From UBA6163 sp041753075 (GTDB taxonomy: Bacteria; Planctomycetota; Planctomycetia; Pirellulales; Pirellulaceae): a stretch of 64,000 nt of DNA. Positions 9,722 to 18,101 of this stretch are shown here, one piece after another. Made by a program: the position numbers and the translations under genes. The DNA lies in the NCBI GenBank assembly GCA_041753075.1, contig JBGSVE010000007.1, forward strand, positions 1 to 64,000. The letters run 5' to 3'. Below the pieces are notes generated by a model, which was not told where the DNA came from, did not search any database, and worked only from the letters and a program-made list of their open reading frames with translations. How positions within the stretch are numbered: the first letter of the stretch is position 1; each line of letters opens with the position of its first letter.

Positions 9722-10951
9722 GTGGATCAACGGCTATCGCTGGGGCGTTGGTTTGGCATCGACCTGTTTGTGCATTGGTCGTTTGCGTTACTGCTGGTAT
9801 ACGTCGGTTACTCGACCGCGGCCGAGGGCGGCTCGCAAACGATGGTCTTGTTTAGTGTGGCACAATTGCTGGCCGTGTTCGTCTGTGTCGTGCTGCATGA
9901 ATATGGACATTGCTTGGCGGCGCGGCGATTCGGCGTCGGCACGTTTGATATAACGCTGTATCCGATCGGTGGCGTGGCGCGGTTGAAACGAATCCCCCGT
10001 GAACCGATCCAGGAGTTTGTGATTGCGGTTGCTGGACCAGCGGTGAATGTGGTGATTGCGTTCTGCTTGAGCTTGTTAATCGTGGTCGTCTACGGCCGGT
10101 CCGTTTGGATAGAAATTGCACAGTGGCTTTGGGGAATGTTTGTCGGCAACGTCGATCAAGGCAATGTCCAAACCGTTGAATCTTCGGTCGCCGAACCTTC
10201 GTGGCTGACCTTTATCGTCACGTTGTTGGCAATCAACCTGCTGCTCGTGGTATTCAACATGGTTCCCGCTTTTCCGATGGATGGCGGACGGGTGTTGCGA
10301 AGCTTGCTCGCCGTCAAGTTACCCTACGTAACGGCCACGCGTTGGGCACAGCGGATTGGTGTGGTGTGTGCGATTTTGATGGCAACGTTCGCCGTGCGAT
10401 CCGATCCGCCGAGGTTGGTGATGTTGTTGATCGCGGGGTTCATCGTTTACGCCGGTCTGATGGAAGCGCGTTATGTGGAATTGAGTGATCGATTGCAATC
10501 GCTTTTGGTTCGGGATGTGATGACCGGGCAACCGCCGAGTTTGTCGATGAACACAACGCTCGACGATGCCCAGGGCTGGTGGCGCGACCAAACGATTACA
10601 TCCGCAGCGGTTGTCGGACTGGGCGACATTGTTGTCGGCGTGATCTCGTTGGCCGATATCGCCAGACACTTGCGCGAGCCAAACAGCCGGCGGGATTCGC
10701 GGCCGCCGTTGGGTGGCGAGATTACTGTTGGCCAATTGACCGATCACGAGGCACCCACGGTCGAGCCAAATGTTTTGCTCGAATCGATCATTGGTGGCTT
10801 CCGCGACTATCGGCAAGTTCCGGTCGTCGATGCCCAGCACCGACTGGTCGGTTGGCTTGACTTTGACAGTATGCTGCCGCGCAGCACGCTGGCTCGCGCG
10901 CGACTTCCTTTTACAACACCGGAACTGGCGGCGGAGGCGGTGGTGGACTAG
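9722..10951 (+). CDS. Site-2-type membrane metalloprotease (peptidase M50) with C-terminal CBS domains
   Basis: Intramembrane zinc protease of the M50 family. The zinc-binding motif HEYGH is at about residues 59-63 in the second helix. The third ligand motif FPMDGGR is at about 184-190, and the helix packing and GPAVNVV segment are typical. A CBS pair follows from about residue 262 (LVRDVMTG) to the end. GTG 9722 is chosen because GAGGA stands nine bases upstream and the protein then begins DQRLSLGRWFGI, the usual M50/CBS start; TTG codons at 9704 and 9713 are less likely. The last 41 bases overlap the 3' end of the convergent TadE-like gene. CBS domains usually sense adenylates, but the ligand here is unknown. 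Confidence 0.9.
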   Translation: MDQRLSLGRWFGIDLFVHWSFALLLVYVGYSTAAEGGSQTMVLFSVAQLLAVFVCVVLHEYGHCLAARRFGVGTFDITLYPIGGVARLKRIPREPIQEFVIAVAGPAVNVVIAFCLSLLIVVVYGRSVWIEIAQWLWGMFVGNVDQGNVQTVESSVAEPSWLTFIVTLLAINLLLVVFNMVPAFPMDGGRVLRSLLAVKLPYVTATRWAQRIGVVCAILMATFAVRSDPPRLVMLLIAGFIVYAGLMEARYVELSDRLQSLLVRDVMTGQPPSLSMNTTLDDAQGWWRDQTITSAAVVGLGDIVVGVISLADIARHLREPNSRRDSRPPLGGEITVGQLTDHEAPTVEPNVLLESIIGGFRDYRQVPVVDAQHRLVGWLDFDSMLPRSTLARARLPFTTPELAAEAVVD

Positions 10952-11498
10952 GCGGCGGTGCCTGTTGCTGTTGTTGCTGTTGTTGCTGTTGTTGCTGTTG
11001 CTGTTGCTGTTGTTGCTGTTGTTGCTGTTGTTGCTGTTGCTGTTGCTGTGGTGGTGCGGGAACCGGCAGCGCGTTGGCAAGAATAATCGGTGCTCGCTCG
11101 GTCATCAGCCGACTGCGACCGACCAACACCTTGCCGCTAAGGAATTTTGGCGCGACCCACGAGTTGCTGTTCATCGCAATCAGCACCTCGACATCAACAG
11201 TCGTCGTGTTTTCGACAATCGGATCGGGACTGATGCTGATCGACTGCGCGGTGGTACCTAGTTTGGCCAAGTAATCGGTCGCCGCAACCACCGCATCATC
11301 GTGACTTGCGCCCGGAAAGATGGCCGCGCGGGCCGCTTCGTACGCGGCACAATCAGCGTTGTGGCGAAGCATGGATGCGCGAAAAAACTCGATTCCGGCA
11401 AATACAAACACCATCAGAACTGACAGCGACAACGCAAACTCAACCGCAGCGGCACCGCGGCGAGGATTGTCAAACGATGTTCGATTATGGGTTGTCAT
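10911..11498 (-). CDS. TadE-like pseudopilin-type protein with polyglutamine/polyproline tail
   Basis: The N-terminus RRGAAAVEFALSLSVLMVFVFAGIEFFRASMLRHNADCAAYEAAR is described here in parts: a basic stretch, then GAAAVEFA with the conserved Glu, a helix, and an AAYEAAR segment. This is the TadE-like pattern of surface or secretion-associated minor pilins. A soluble domain follows to about residue 147. After PAPP comes an uninterrupted run of 29 glutamines and then a proline-rich end (APPPSPPPPPPP). The tail is unlike the two TadE/TadG-like genes upstream on the same strand. It is the last gene of the set and overlaps the convergent protease gene by 41 bases. The core family call is good; the role of the tail is unknown. 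Confidence 0.8.
   Translation of the reverse strand: MTTHNRTSFDNPRRGAAAVEFALSLSVLMVFVFAGIEFFRASMLRHNADCAAYEAARAAIFPGASHDDAVVAATDYLAKLGTTAQSISISPDPIVENTTTVDVEVLIAMNSNSWVAPKFLSGKVLVGRSRLMTERAPIILANALPVPAPPQQQQQQQQQQQQQQQQQQQQQQQQQQQQQAPPPSPPPPPPPVPVL
10962..11048. repeat. Trinucleotide tract, 29 units of CTG/TTG (CAG/CAA on the coding strand)
   Basis: Twenty-nine consecutive CTG or TTG triplets on the plus strand, read on the minus strand as 29 glutamine codons. CAG and CAA units are mixed in short runs (often CAA-CAA-CAG), suggesting growth by duplication of larger blocks rather than pure triplet slippage. Changes in unit number keep the reading frame, so this could be length-variable between strains. 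Confidence 0.95.
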
Positions 11499-11553
11499 GG
11501 GCTAGAAATTAGGGTTTTTCAAGTGAATCGTAAAATTGAAATGGAACAAAGCA

Positions 11554-12675
11554 CTAGCGAGTAATCAACGTCGGCAGGCTGCCGGCGATCTCGTTAAACG
11601 CGGCTTGAAGCTGGCTTGCATTGATCGCGTGGTAGTGTTTGCCGCCACCGATGGTCGCTACCGACTCCATCAATGTTTGTTCGGCTTCATCGGAGAACGT
11701 CAGCGTGAAAACGGTCACGTTTTGGTACTTGGCGCTATAGGCTGCTGAGATTGGATTGGTCCCATAGTTGTGAACACCATCGGTCAACACAATCATTACT
11801 GGCGTCGCCCAAGTACGATGCCGCGCCGGATCACCAACGGCACCGATACCTTCATAGATGCCATCGCCAATGTTGGTTCCCCCGGAGGTAAAGTTGGCGG
11901 AAATGTCGGTCAAGCTGGCCGTGATCGAATCGTAATTGCCCGTCAGCGGCTGGGGCGTTGAAATGCCATGGTTGTAGACCGACAACGAAAGCAGTTCATT
12001 TTGTGGCGAAGCATTAAGTTGATTGATGAATACTTGGACGGCGGCAATCGCATCAAGCCAACGCGCTTGTGCCGGTACCGGATCACCAAATTGCCAACCC
12101 GGCGGTGCGTTGGTTGGATTGGGCGGATAGGCAGACATCTCTTGCGCCCCGTAGGCCATCGAACCACTGCGATCGATCACCAGCGCAATATCAAGGTCAA
12201 CCTGCGTGCAGGTTGCCGTGCGCATGGGACGAAATTGAATCACGCTGCCGAACAGTGGAAAGACGGGATTGATCTCGCCGCCAACGCCGGCTGCCAGGCT
12301 GTTCGTTGTCAATCGTACGGCGTTGCCTTGAGCCGCCACATCGAAGCTGTAACTGGACGCCAAATTGGCGCGAGATGATATGCCGAACTCGAAGTCGCTT
12401 GGTTGCAGCGGCAAGATTTTGGTGCCAATCGGATTGCGCGCGGCGACTTGAATCGCAGCGGTTCGAGCTGCCGACTCGTCGCCCGTTGCCGCAAACACGC
12501 GACCCGCTGCGCTGACCGCGGCGTCGGTTGCGATCTGCGCCTCGGTGTGGATCAACTGCAAATAGCTGAGGTTGATCGCAAAGCCGGCCAGAATAAAAAC
12601 AACTGGCAACAAGATCGTCACCAAGACAATGGTGGCACCGCGACGCTTGGCAATAGGTTGGCTCGATCGGTTCAT
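11554..12675 (-). CDS. TadG-like protein with von Willebrand factor A domain
   Basis: N-terminal RRGATIVLVTILLPVVFILAG gives a single membrane segment followed by the Tad-type helix (LSYLQLIHTEAQIATDAAVSAAG). A vWA domain occupies the second half, with the MIDAS motif DRSGS after LDIALVI, a downstream threonine in SGGTNIGDG and the aspartate of VLTDGVHN. All metal-site positions appear intact, so it should bind a divalent ion and a protein ligand outside the cytoplasm. ATG 12675 is chosen because it overlaps the stop of the preceding gene (TAATG) and places the helix at the N-terminus; the open frame begins at 12756. It forms an operon with both TadE-like neighbours. Confidence 0.85.
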   Translation of the reverse strand: MNRSSQPIAKRRGATIVLVTILLPVVFILAGFAINLSYLQLIHTEAQIATDAAVSAAGRVFAATGDESAARTAAIQVAARNPIGTKILPLQPSDFEFGISSRANLASSYSFDVAAQGNAVRLTTNSLAAGVGGEINPVFPLFGSVIQFRPMRTATCTQVDLDIALVIDRSGSMAYGAQEMSAYPPNPTNAPPGWQFGDPVPAQARWLDAIAAVQVFINQLNASPQNELLSLSVYNHGISTPQPLTGNYDSITASLTDISANFTSGGTNIGDGIYEGIGAVGDPARHRTWATPVMIVLTDGVHNYGTNPISAAYSAKYQNVTVFTLTFSDEAEQTLMESVATIGGGKHYHAINASQLQAAFNEIAGSLPTLITR

Positions 12676-13079
12676 TATTGATACGCCAATTCGACGGATT
12701 CGCTCAACGTGTTGCCGGCATAGAACCAACCGCCGATCAACGAGTTCGGGCCACACGGTGCGGCAACCGTAACCCGAAAGTAATCGCCCGTGTTCAAGTT
12801 CGCAGGTTCAGTGGGAATCATTGAAACGGTATAACCCGTAACGGAGTGGTCGGTCAGCACAAACTCGCTTTGAGCTTGGACATTAATCGACGCACTGCCT
12901 GGCAACAGCCCGACTCGAGCGCCCTCGAATGCGGCGATCGTCAACGTTTGCTTGAGGTGAACCATCGCGCACGCCTCGATGGTGGCCAATGTCAACATCA
13001 CCAGCACCGGCAGGCAAACGGCCAGCTCAATCAGAGCCGCGCCGGTTGTCCGCGTCGATCGTTTGGATGTGTTTAGCAT
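12675..13079 (-). CDS. TadE-like pseudopilin-type protein
   Basis: 134 residues. The N-terminus has TTGAALIELAVCLPVLVMLTL with the conserved glutamate five residues into the hydrophobic segment, then a long helix (LKQTLTIAAFEGARVGL) and a small C-terminal domain with one cysteine. This is the standard TadE-like architecture. It is the first gene of a three-gene minus-strand set with the TadG-like and polyQ genes, and its stop overlaps the TadG-like start by one base. No prepilin peptidase, secretin or CpaF-type ATPase lies nearby, so the secretion machinery must be elsewhere. Confidence 0.85.
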   Translation of the reverse strand: MLNTSKRSTRTTGAALIELAVCLPVLVMLTLATIEACAMVHLKQTLTIAAFEGARVGLLPGSASINVQAQSEFVLTDHSVTGYTVSMIPTEPANLNTGDYFRVTVAAPCGPNSLIGGWFYAGNTLSESVELAYQ

Positions 13080-13263
13080 TGCGGGCGACTGAGTATGGAC
13101 GAAGCGCTACATGAAATCTAAAGTCCATTTGGAACCTACGTCAAAATCCCAAACCTCGCCAAGCTTTCAGCGACCGACCCTTAAATTGGCACATGAACTG
13201 GCCGCATTCTGCAAGTCAGAATGGTATTGACGGTCGGTGCGGTTAAGCGGGGCTTCGAGGTTT

Positions 13264-13953
13264 CTACGTCAGCCAGGAAATCAGGCGACCGAAAAAGGAA
13301 CCACTGAACGGGTTCGCGCGAGTTTGATAAATGATCGTTCCGGGGCCGGTGTAGCGATTGACAAGCCCTTCACCGGAAAAGTACGAATCGACGGTACCGG
13401 CGGTCGCCTTGACCAATTGAAACTGCACCGTGTCGCTGAACGCGACGACGAAACGATTGTCGACAACGAAGTTCTCGCCTGCGGACAATTCGCGTGTGAT
13501 GACCGCTCCGTAAGTCGCACAAAAAATATCGCCGGACCCTTGTGTGTGCATCACGAACAAACCTTTCTTGGCCATCACACCGCGCACACCGCGGTACTTG
13601 AAATCAATGCTTACGCCGGTGCTGTTGGCCAAGTAGCTGCCCTGGGTCAAGAAATAGCGACAGCCGTCAGCGATTGAAAGATGGACGATGTCACCGTGCA
13701 AGCGCGGAGCCAGGATCAAGGTTTGGTCGCCGCGTTTGGCGCGAAAGATGGTCGCGAAAAAGCTTTCGCCAGACATCAAATTGCGCAGTCCGCCGGTCAT
13801 GCCTTTGCCGGTTTGGCCACCGACGCGCGCAATGATCTCGACCCCTGTGGTCATCGAGATCATCGATTCGGGTTGGGCGATGATTGAATCGTCTTCGTCG
13901 AGTTCAAGACACAACGTCGAAAACATCGGCCGGTGGCCGATTTCAAACTTCAT
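13264..13953 (-). CDS. AIM24 / TIGR00266 family protein
   Basis: 229 residues from ATG 13953 (MKFEIGHRPMFSTL). The sequence follows the AIM24 beta-barrel pattern: an early SMISMTTGVEIIARVGG stretch, GESFF, then GLFVMHTQGSGDIFCATYG, and GLVNRYTGPGTIIYQTR near the end. The frame stays open upstream to 14040, but that stretch runs into the intergenic palindrome and is not coding. The family is widespread and of unknown biochemical role; the yeast homologue is mitochondrial. It lies downstream of a small membrane protein gene on the same strand, separated by one copy of the 68-bp palindrome. Confidence 0.85.
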   Translation of the reverse strand: MKFEIGHRPMFSTLCLELDEDDSIIAQPESMISMTTGVEIIARVGGQTGKGMTGGLRNLMSGESFFATIFRAKRGDQTLILAPRLHGDIVHLSIADGCRYFLTQGSYLANSTGVSIDFKYRGVRGVMAKKGLFVMHTQGSGDIFCATYGAVITRELSAGENFVVDNRFVVAFSDTVQFQLVKATAGTVDSYFSGEGLVNRYTGPGTIIYQTRANPFSGSFFGRLISWLT

Positions 13954-13997
13954 GGGACAATCTCGCCGCGCTGCGGAAAAAAATGCTCTTTCAAGTT

Positions 13998-14065
13998 GTG
14001 AGCGGATCGGCGCTAGCCGCCGGTTCCGACCGGGAAACACCGGGGGCTAGCGCCCAGCCGCTCAC
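13998..14065. repeat. 68-bp imperfect palindrome, family 1, copy 1
   Basis: Starts GTGAGCGGATCGGCGCTAGC and ends with its inverse (GGCTAGCGCCCAGCCGCTCAC). The arms pair over about 25 bases around a loop containing GGTTCCGACCGGGAAACACC. It lies between the AIM24-like gene and its upstream neighbour. No T-run follows either arm. Confidence 0.9.
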
Positions 14066-14072
14066 TCATTGC

Positions 14073-14294
14073 TTACTCGATATCGGGACTGTATTTCTGT
14101 TTGACGATGTAGCCGACGACACCGATCACCATCATGATTCCCAGGAAGATGAACAACGCGACCAAGCGTGACACGCCCAACACTTCGGCGATCGAAGTCA
14201 CGATGATGTCATAAATAATGATGCGGAAGAACCAGCGAAAGATTTCGCCAAGTCCGCCTCGAGCCAACAGCTTTGCTTGTGAATGGATCAACAT
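14073..14294 (-). CDS. Small membrane protein, unknown function
   Basis: 73 residues from ATG 14294 (MLIHSQAKLLARGGLGEIFRW). One or two hydrophobic stretches cover most of the length (IIIYDIIVTSIAEVLG and LVALFIFLGIMMVIGVVGYIV), followed by a short charged tail. The open frame continues upstream to 14465 inside moeA, but that part is a shadow. It sits between moeA and the AIM24-like gene on the same strand, 70 bases after moeA. No family was recognised. Confidence 0.65.
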   Translation of the reverse strand: MLIHSQAKLLARGGLGEIFRWFFRIIIYDIIVTSIAEVLGVSRLVALFIFLGIMMVIGVVGYIVKQKYSPDIE

Positions 14295-14364
14295 CGGAAG
14301 GTTCCTTGGGGGCTGGTTACCAAAACGATTCGGACCAAAGCCTATGCTCTGGCAGGAGTGGCGT

Positions 14365-15576
14365 TCAAGTAGGGCACCAACGAAAATACTCCCAGGGGCC
14401 AGAGCCTGTTTTGCCGGGCGGTTGATGGATGAAGCCGGTGCTGGTAGCCAGCGCGACGAGATCACCGGAGCCGCGCGTGTCGATCACTTCGACGGTCGCA
14501 TTGTTCATACTCTTGACCAAGCGAAACCAATGCAGCGGTAACGTCTTGTCGAAGTCATTGGCCAACTCGACCATCGCGTTGGCCCGCGGTTGCCACATCG
14601 ACTGGCCGCTCTGTTTGGCCAACAGCGGTACACCAAACCGCGTCATTCCAACCAGCGCGCTGACCGGATTTCCGGGCAAGCCGAGTATCAATTTTCCGTC
14701 GGGCGTGGCGGCCCCAAGGATCGGCCGACCCGGTCGCATTGGCAAACGATGAAACACAATTTCTGCGCCACTTGAAGCGATCACTCCGGGAACGTGATCG
14801 TAGTCGCCTTTGGAGACGCCGCCGGTCAAGATCACCGCGTCACCGGCGTCGAGCGCGAGATCCAATTGCGACCGCAGCTCCGCGGCGTCGTCGCGGCAGC
14901 GGCTGATCCGTTGGCAATCGATCCAGCGATGCGCCGCGCAGGCGGCGGCGATTGTCGGTCCGTTGCTGTCGCGAATTTGCCACGGCTGGGGCATTGCCGC
15001 GATGTCGAGCAATTCATTTCCGGTCACGATGACGGTGACTCGCACGGTGCGATGTTGGTCAACTTGCGCCGCACCGAAGCTGGCCGTCGCGGCAACCATT
15101 GCGGGCGTTAAAACGACACCGGGCGGCAATATGCCGTCACCGGCTTTGCCGTTCTCGCCGCAAAAACGAATATTTAAGCCGCGCGTTGTACCACTGGCTG
15201 GTTCGAGCCAGCGAATCCGTTGTGGATCGCTTTCGTCGGTGTGTTCGCGCATCACAACGGCTTCGCAACCGCTCGGCACCGGCGCGCCAGTAAAGATGCG
15301 CAGCACCGCGCCGCTGGGCAACGTTTGCGGCGGTTGGCCGGCTTGCGTTTCACCAGCGACCGGAACCAATGGATTCATTAAGTCGGCCAAACGGATCGCG
15401 TAACCGTCCATCGCTGAGACGTCGATAGCCGGACTGTCACGATCGGCGTTGACGCTTGTGGCAAGCACACGGCCCGGTGCCGGTGCGATGGTTTCAAAAT
15501 CCACGATCGCCAATCGCGCGGCAAGGTTGTGCAGCGCCGCGTCGATTTCGCTGAGTACCGACAAGTCGCTATTCAT
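14365..15576 (-). CDS. moeA: Molybdopterin molybdotransferase MoeA
   Basis: Cytoplasmic enzyme that inserts molybdate into adenylated molybdopterin to form the molybdenum cofactor. At 403 residues it has the full MoeA length. Visible hallmarks are SAMDGYAI near residue 55, the VIVTGNELLD stretch, the LTGGVSKGDYDHVP loop of the MPT-binding domain, MRPGRPILGA and LPGNPVSALV. The start overlaps the mobA stop in an ATGA junction, so the two cofactor genes are probably translationally coupled. No other molybdenum cofactor gene (moaA-E, mogA, modABC) is in the window. Confidence 0.95.
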   Translation of the reverse strand: MNSDLSVLSEIDAALHNLAARLAIVDFETIAPAPGRVLATSVNADRDSPAIDVSAMDGYAIRLADLMNPLVPVAGETQAGQPPQTLPSGAVLRIFTGAPVPSGCEAVVMREHTDESDPQRIRWLEPASGTTRGLNIRFCGENGKAGDGILPPGVVLTPAMVAATASFGAAQVDQHRTVRVTVIVTGNELLDIAAMPQPWQIRDSNGPTIAAACAAHRWIDCQRISRCRDDAAELRSQLDLALDAGDAVILTGGVSKGDYDHVPGVIASSGAEIVFHRLPMRPGRPILGAATPDGKLILGLPGNPVSALVGMTRFGVPLLAKQSGQSMWQPRANAMVELANDFDKTLPLHWFRLVKSMNNATVEVIDTRGSGDLVALATSTGFIHQPPGKTGSGPWEYFRWCPT

Positions 15577-16130
15577 CGCGGTTTGAGCTCCGCGCGTTGG
15601 ACCAAATCGGCTGGTAAGTTAACGTTGGCATTGGCGGTTGCGGGCAACAAAACTTTATGCACCTCACGGAACTGCAACCAACCGCTGACGCTGCGGCGCG
15701 GCGAATTGGCGACGGCTTCGAGTTCCGACAACAACGCGACGGGGTAGATTGCTACGAGCGGTTCAATCGCGACGCCATCGAAGCTGGCGCAAGTCGGCAT
15801 CTCTTCGCTGGCCGCAACAACCATTCGCCGCAAGTCATCGGCGGCGAGCCGCGGCATGTCCAGCGGTGTGACCAAGATGGCGCTGTAACCGTTGATCGCG
15901 GCGAAGCGCAAGGCGGTAACGAGGCCACCGACAGGTCCCAGCCCCGGCACTTCGTCGGGCAAGTCACGCCCGGCCACGATGACTTGGGCGGTCAACTCGC
16001 CGACCTGCGCGATCGCGTAGTCTAGGAACGTGCCACCGCGCCAATGCGGCAGCAATGCCTTGTCGCGACCCATCCGCGACGACCTGCCACCGGCCAAGAC
16101 GACGCCGAGGATTCGTTGGCAATCGGTCAC
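15573..16130 (-). CDS. mobA: Molybdenum cofactor guanylyltransferase MobA
   Basis: Adds GMP to molybdenum cofactor to give the bis-guanine dinucleotide form used by the DMSO-reductase family. The nucleotidyltransferase signature GVVLAGGRSSRMGRDKAL is at residues 9-26, followed by the VTPLDMPRL metal-binding region. Length (185) is normal. Translation starts at GTG 16130, whose bases overlap the stop of the upstream LOG-family gene, and the stop overlaps the moeA ATG, so three genes are tightly linked. The name refers to cofactor MobA, not plasmid mobilisation. Confidence 0.92.
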   Translation of the reverse strand: MTDCQRILGVVLAGGRSSRMGRDKALLPHWRGGTFLDYAIAQVGELTAQVIVAGRDLPDEVPGLGPVGGLVTALRFAAINGYSAILVTPLDMPRLAADDLRRMVVAASEEMPTCASFDGVAIEPLVAIYPVALLSELEAVANSPRRSVSGWLQFREVHKVLLPATANANVNLPADLVQRAELKPR

Positions 16131-17212
16131 TCGTCGCGTCCGTTGATAAAGTCGATCAGCATCCGCAGGCGACCGAGCGCACGGCGATCAAAATGGAACG
16201 TCAATCGCGGCAACCCGGCCAAGTCTTCTTCGCTGGATTCTTCGGCGAGCGGTCCGGTTTGCTCGAACTTGCCATCGACCAAAATGTCGGCGAATTGCTC
16301 GTTCATCCATTCGAGTCGAGCATCGGTAACCGCTTCGGTCAAGCGAAAGACGAGTTGGTTGCGGACGTAACGCATCGAATGGTAGACACGATAGAACGTG
16401 ACGATTTCCTTGGCAGCGACTTCAACATCGTCCGTGATTAAATACAGTCGCGGGTCCGCGGGGCTGATCAAGTTGGTGGCGAGCAGATGTTTCTCGAAGA
16501 ACAACCCGAGGTCATGCCAATAGCTGCCACCGGGTCGGTCCAGAAACACGACGGGCATCATCGTTTGTTTGCCCGTTTGTAACAGCGTCAACGTTTCGAG
16601 CGACTCGTCGAGTGTTCCGAAGCCACCGGGCGCAGACGCGACGGCGCTACATTCTTTGACAAACATTAACTTGCGGGTGAAGAAATACTTGAGCGTGACA
16701 AGCTTGGGGTCGCGATCGATGTAGTCGTTGGCGCGTTGTTCAAAGGGCAGCATAATGTTCAAGCCCATCGACGCTTCGCGACCGGCACCCTTGTTGCCCG
16801 CTTCCATGATGCCGCCGCCGGCTCCGGTAATCACCATCCAACCATGCTCGGCCATCCGCCGCGCCAGCGCTTCGGCCGCTTGGTAGTCAGGATGCTCCGG
16901 ACGCGTTCGTGCCGAACCGAAGATGGTGACTTTGCGACGACGACGATAAGGTCGAAAGACTTTGAACGCATAACGCAATTCGCGAATGGTCCGCGACAGC
17001 AGTTTCAAATCGCCTCGCGCCGTGCGGTCGGCCTCGAGTCGCTCAATCGTTTGCCGCATCTGCTCGTACAAGTCGTCGTTGGTCGCCGTGCCCGTCGGAT
17101 CCGATAACGCCAGCGGTTCATCGGCGGGTTGGGGACGACGCAATTCGTCCTCGCCGATTGCTTCCTGGGGCAAATCGCGGGGCGGACGAGGTGACGGTTC
17201 GTGGTCGGACAT
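16127..17212 (-). CDS. LOG-family (TIGR00730-like) Rossmann-fold protein, extended form
   Basis: 361 residues from ATG 17212 (MSDHEPSPRPPRD); the open frame begins at 17257. The core has FGSARTRPEHPDY, GAGGGIMEAGNKGA and the motif PGGFGTLDESLE, the PGGxGTxxE signature of LOG/lysine-decarboxylase-like phosphoribohydrolases that release nucleobases from nucleoside monophosphates. It is longer than the ~190-residue short LOG proteins: an acidic, proline-rich N-terminal region of about 100 residues and a C-terminal tail of about 70 flank the core. It heads the mobA-moeA operon with overlapping junctions. Whether it acts on cytokinin-type nucleotides or on another pool is not known. Confidence 0.85.
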   Translation of the reverse strand: MSDHEPSPRPPRDLPQEAIGEDELRRPQPADEPLALSDPTGTATNDDLYEQMRQTIERLEADRTARGDLKLLSRTIRELRYAFKVFRPYRRRRKVTIFGSARTRPEHPDYQAAEALARRMAEHGWMVITGAGGGIMEAGNKGAGREASMGLNIMLPFEQRANDYIDRDPKLVTLKYFFTRKLMFVKECSAVASAPGGFGTLDESLETLTLLQTGKQTMMPVVFLDRPGGSYWHDLGLFFEKHLLATNLISPADPRLYLITDDVEVAAKEIVTFYRVYHSMRYVRNQLVFRLTEAVTDARLEWMNEQFADILVDGKFEQTGPLAEESSEEDLAGLPRLTFHFDRRALGRLRMLIDFINGRDE

Positions 17213-17338
17213 GAATCTCAATTCAATGAAGGGCGACGGCGGATTGCGGTTGGTCAATGTTTGGCAAAGCGGACAGTTTAGAGGAAACGCAAAGTGCCGT
17301 CATCGTCGCTTGGCCGTTACACTGTGGGCGTTTACCTT

Positions 17339-17406
17339 GTGAGCGGATCGGTGCTAGCCGCCGGTTCCAATGGGAAGTACCGATGGCTAGCGCCCAATCC
17401 GCTCAC
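17339..17406. repeat. 68-bp imperfect palindrome, family 1, copy 2
   Basis: GTGAGCGGATCGGTGCTAGC at the left and GGCTAGCGCCCAATCCGCTCAC at the right (read in parts), around GGTTCCAATGGGAAGTACC. It sits in the divergent gap between the LOG-family gene and the dinucleotide-binding protein, so it cannot be a shared 3'-end element there. Confidence 0.9.
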
Positions 17407-17454
17407 TGAACACATCAAGTCGAACAGACAATCAATCGATAGATAAAAGGCAGC

Positions 17455-18087
17455 ATGAAAATCGGCATAGTCGGCACGGGAAACGTTGGGGCAATCTTGG
17501 GCACGCGGCTGGGCTCACTCGGCCACGAAATACACTTTGTAACTCGCTCGCCACAGAGTGAACTCGCTCAATCTTTGACCACTGTGCCCGGTGTGGTGTC
17601 GTTGACCGATCGCCTGGCGACGCTGATTCCCGCCGTACCGCTGTGCATCTACGCGGGCCCCTACGATAGTGCCCGCGAAATCCTTGGTGGCGTAAGTGAT
17701 TTTCAGAATACGATCGTCGTCGATTGCACCAATCCGCTGAACCGCAGCTTCGATGCGTTACAGCTGGGGCATACGGAATCGGCCGGCGAAAAGATTGCCG
17801 CTTGGGCCGCGGGCGCTCGTGTTGTGAAAGCGTTCAACACAACCAGTGTCGCGACGCTGGCCAATCCGACTTATGGCGAACATCGCGCCACGCAGTTCTA
17901 TTGTGGTGATGATGCCGAGGCGAAACAGGTGGTCGCGAAGTTGATCGACGAGCTTGGCATGGAACCCGTCGACGCCGGACCGCTGAGCAATTCGCGATAC
18001 CTCGAAGCGACCGCGATGCTTTACATTCATCTTGCCGTTCGCGGCGGCTGGGGCGGCAATTGTGCACTGAAGATGCTGCGGCGATGA
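17455..18087 (+). CDS. NADP-binding oxidoreductase, F420-dependent NADP reductase-like
   Basis: 210 residues. The N-terminal Rossmann motif GIVGTGNVGAILGTRL (GxGxxG) binds NAD(P). The middle has IVVDCTNPLN and VVKAFNTTSV, and the C-terminal part DAGPLSNSRYLEA, all as in the NADP oxidoreductase coenzyme-F420-dependent family (PF03807). The ATG follows AAGGCAGC. Many family members outside actinobacteria and archaea use ordinary NADP(H) substrates rather than F420, so the true substrate is open. It ends with an element of repeat family 2 four bases past the stop. Confidence 0.82.
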   Translation: MKIGIVGTGNVGAILGTRLGSLGHEIHFVTRSPQSELAQSLTTVPGVVSLTDRLATLIPAVPLCIYAGPYDSAREILGGVSDFQNTIVVDCTNPLNRSFDALQLGHTESAGEKIAAWAAGARVVKAFNTTSVATLANPTYGEHRATQFYCGDDAEAKQVVAKLIDELGMEPVDAGPLSNSRYLEATAMLYIHLAVRGGWGGNCALKMLRR

Positions 18088-18090
18088 GGT

Positions 18091-18101
18091 ATTGTAGAAC
18101 G
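18091..18101 (+). repeat. Half element of repeat family 2 (ATTGTAGAACG)
   Basis: ATTGTAGAACG lies directly after a stop codon. The same core recurs at 20473 and, inverted, at 20527 and 55750. Here only one arm is seen, so it is either a decayed copy or chance; support comes from the shared position behind a stop codon. Confidence 0.4.

Noticed and set aside
10770..11261. Plus-strand frame with a long polyleucine run
   Set aside because: It is the complement of the polyglutamine tract of the TadE-like gene; it has no ribosome site and lies across two real genes.
15573..16130. mobA as a plasmid mobilisation gene
   Set aside because: The LAGGRSSRMGRDK signature and the adjacent moeA show that it is the cofactor guanylyltransferase; there is no relaxase motif.
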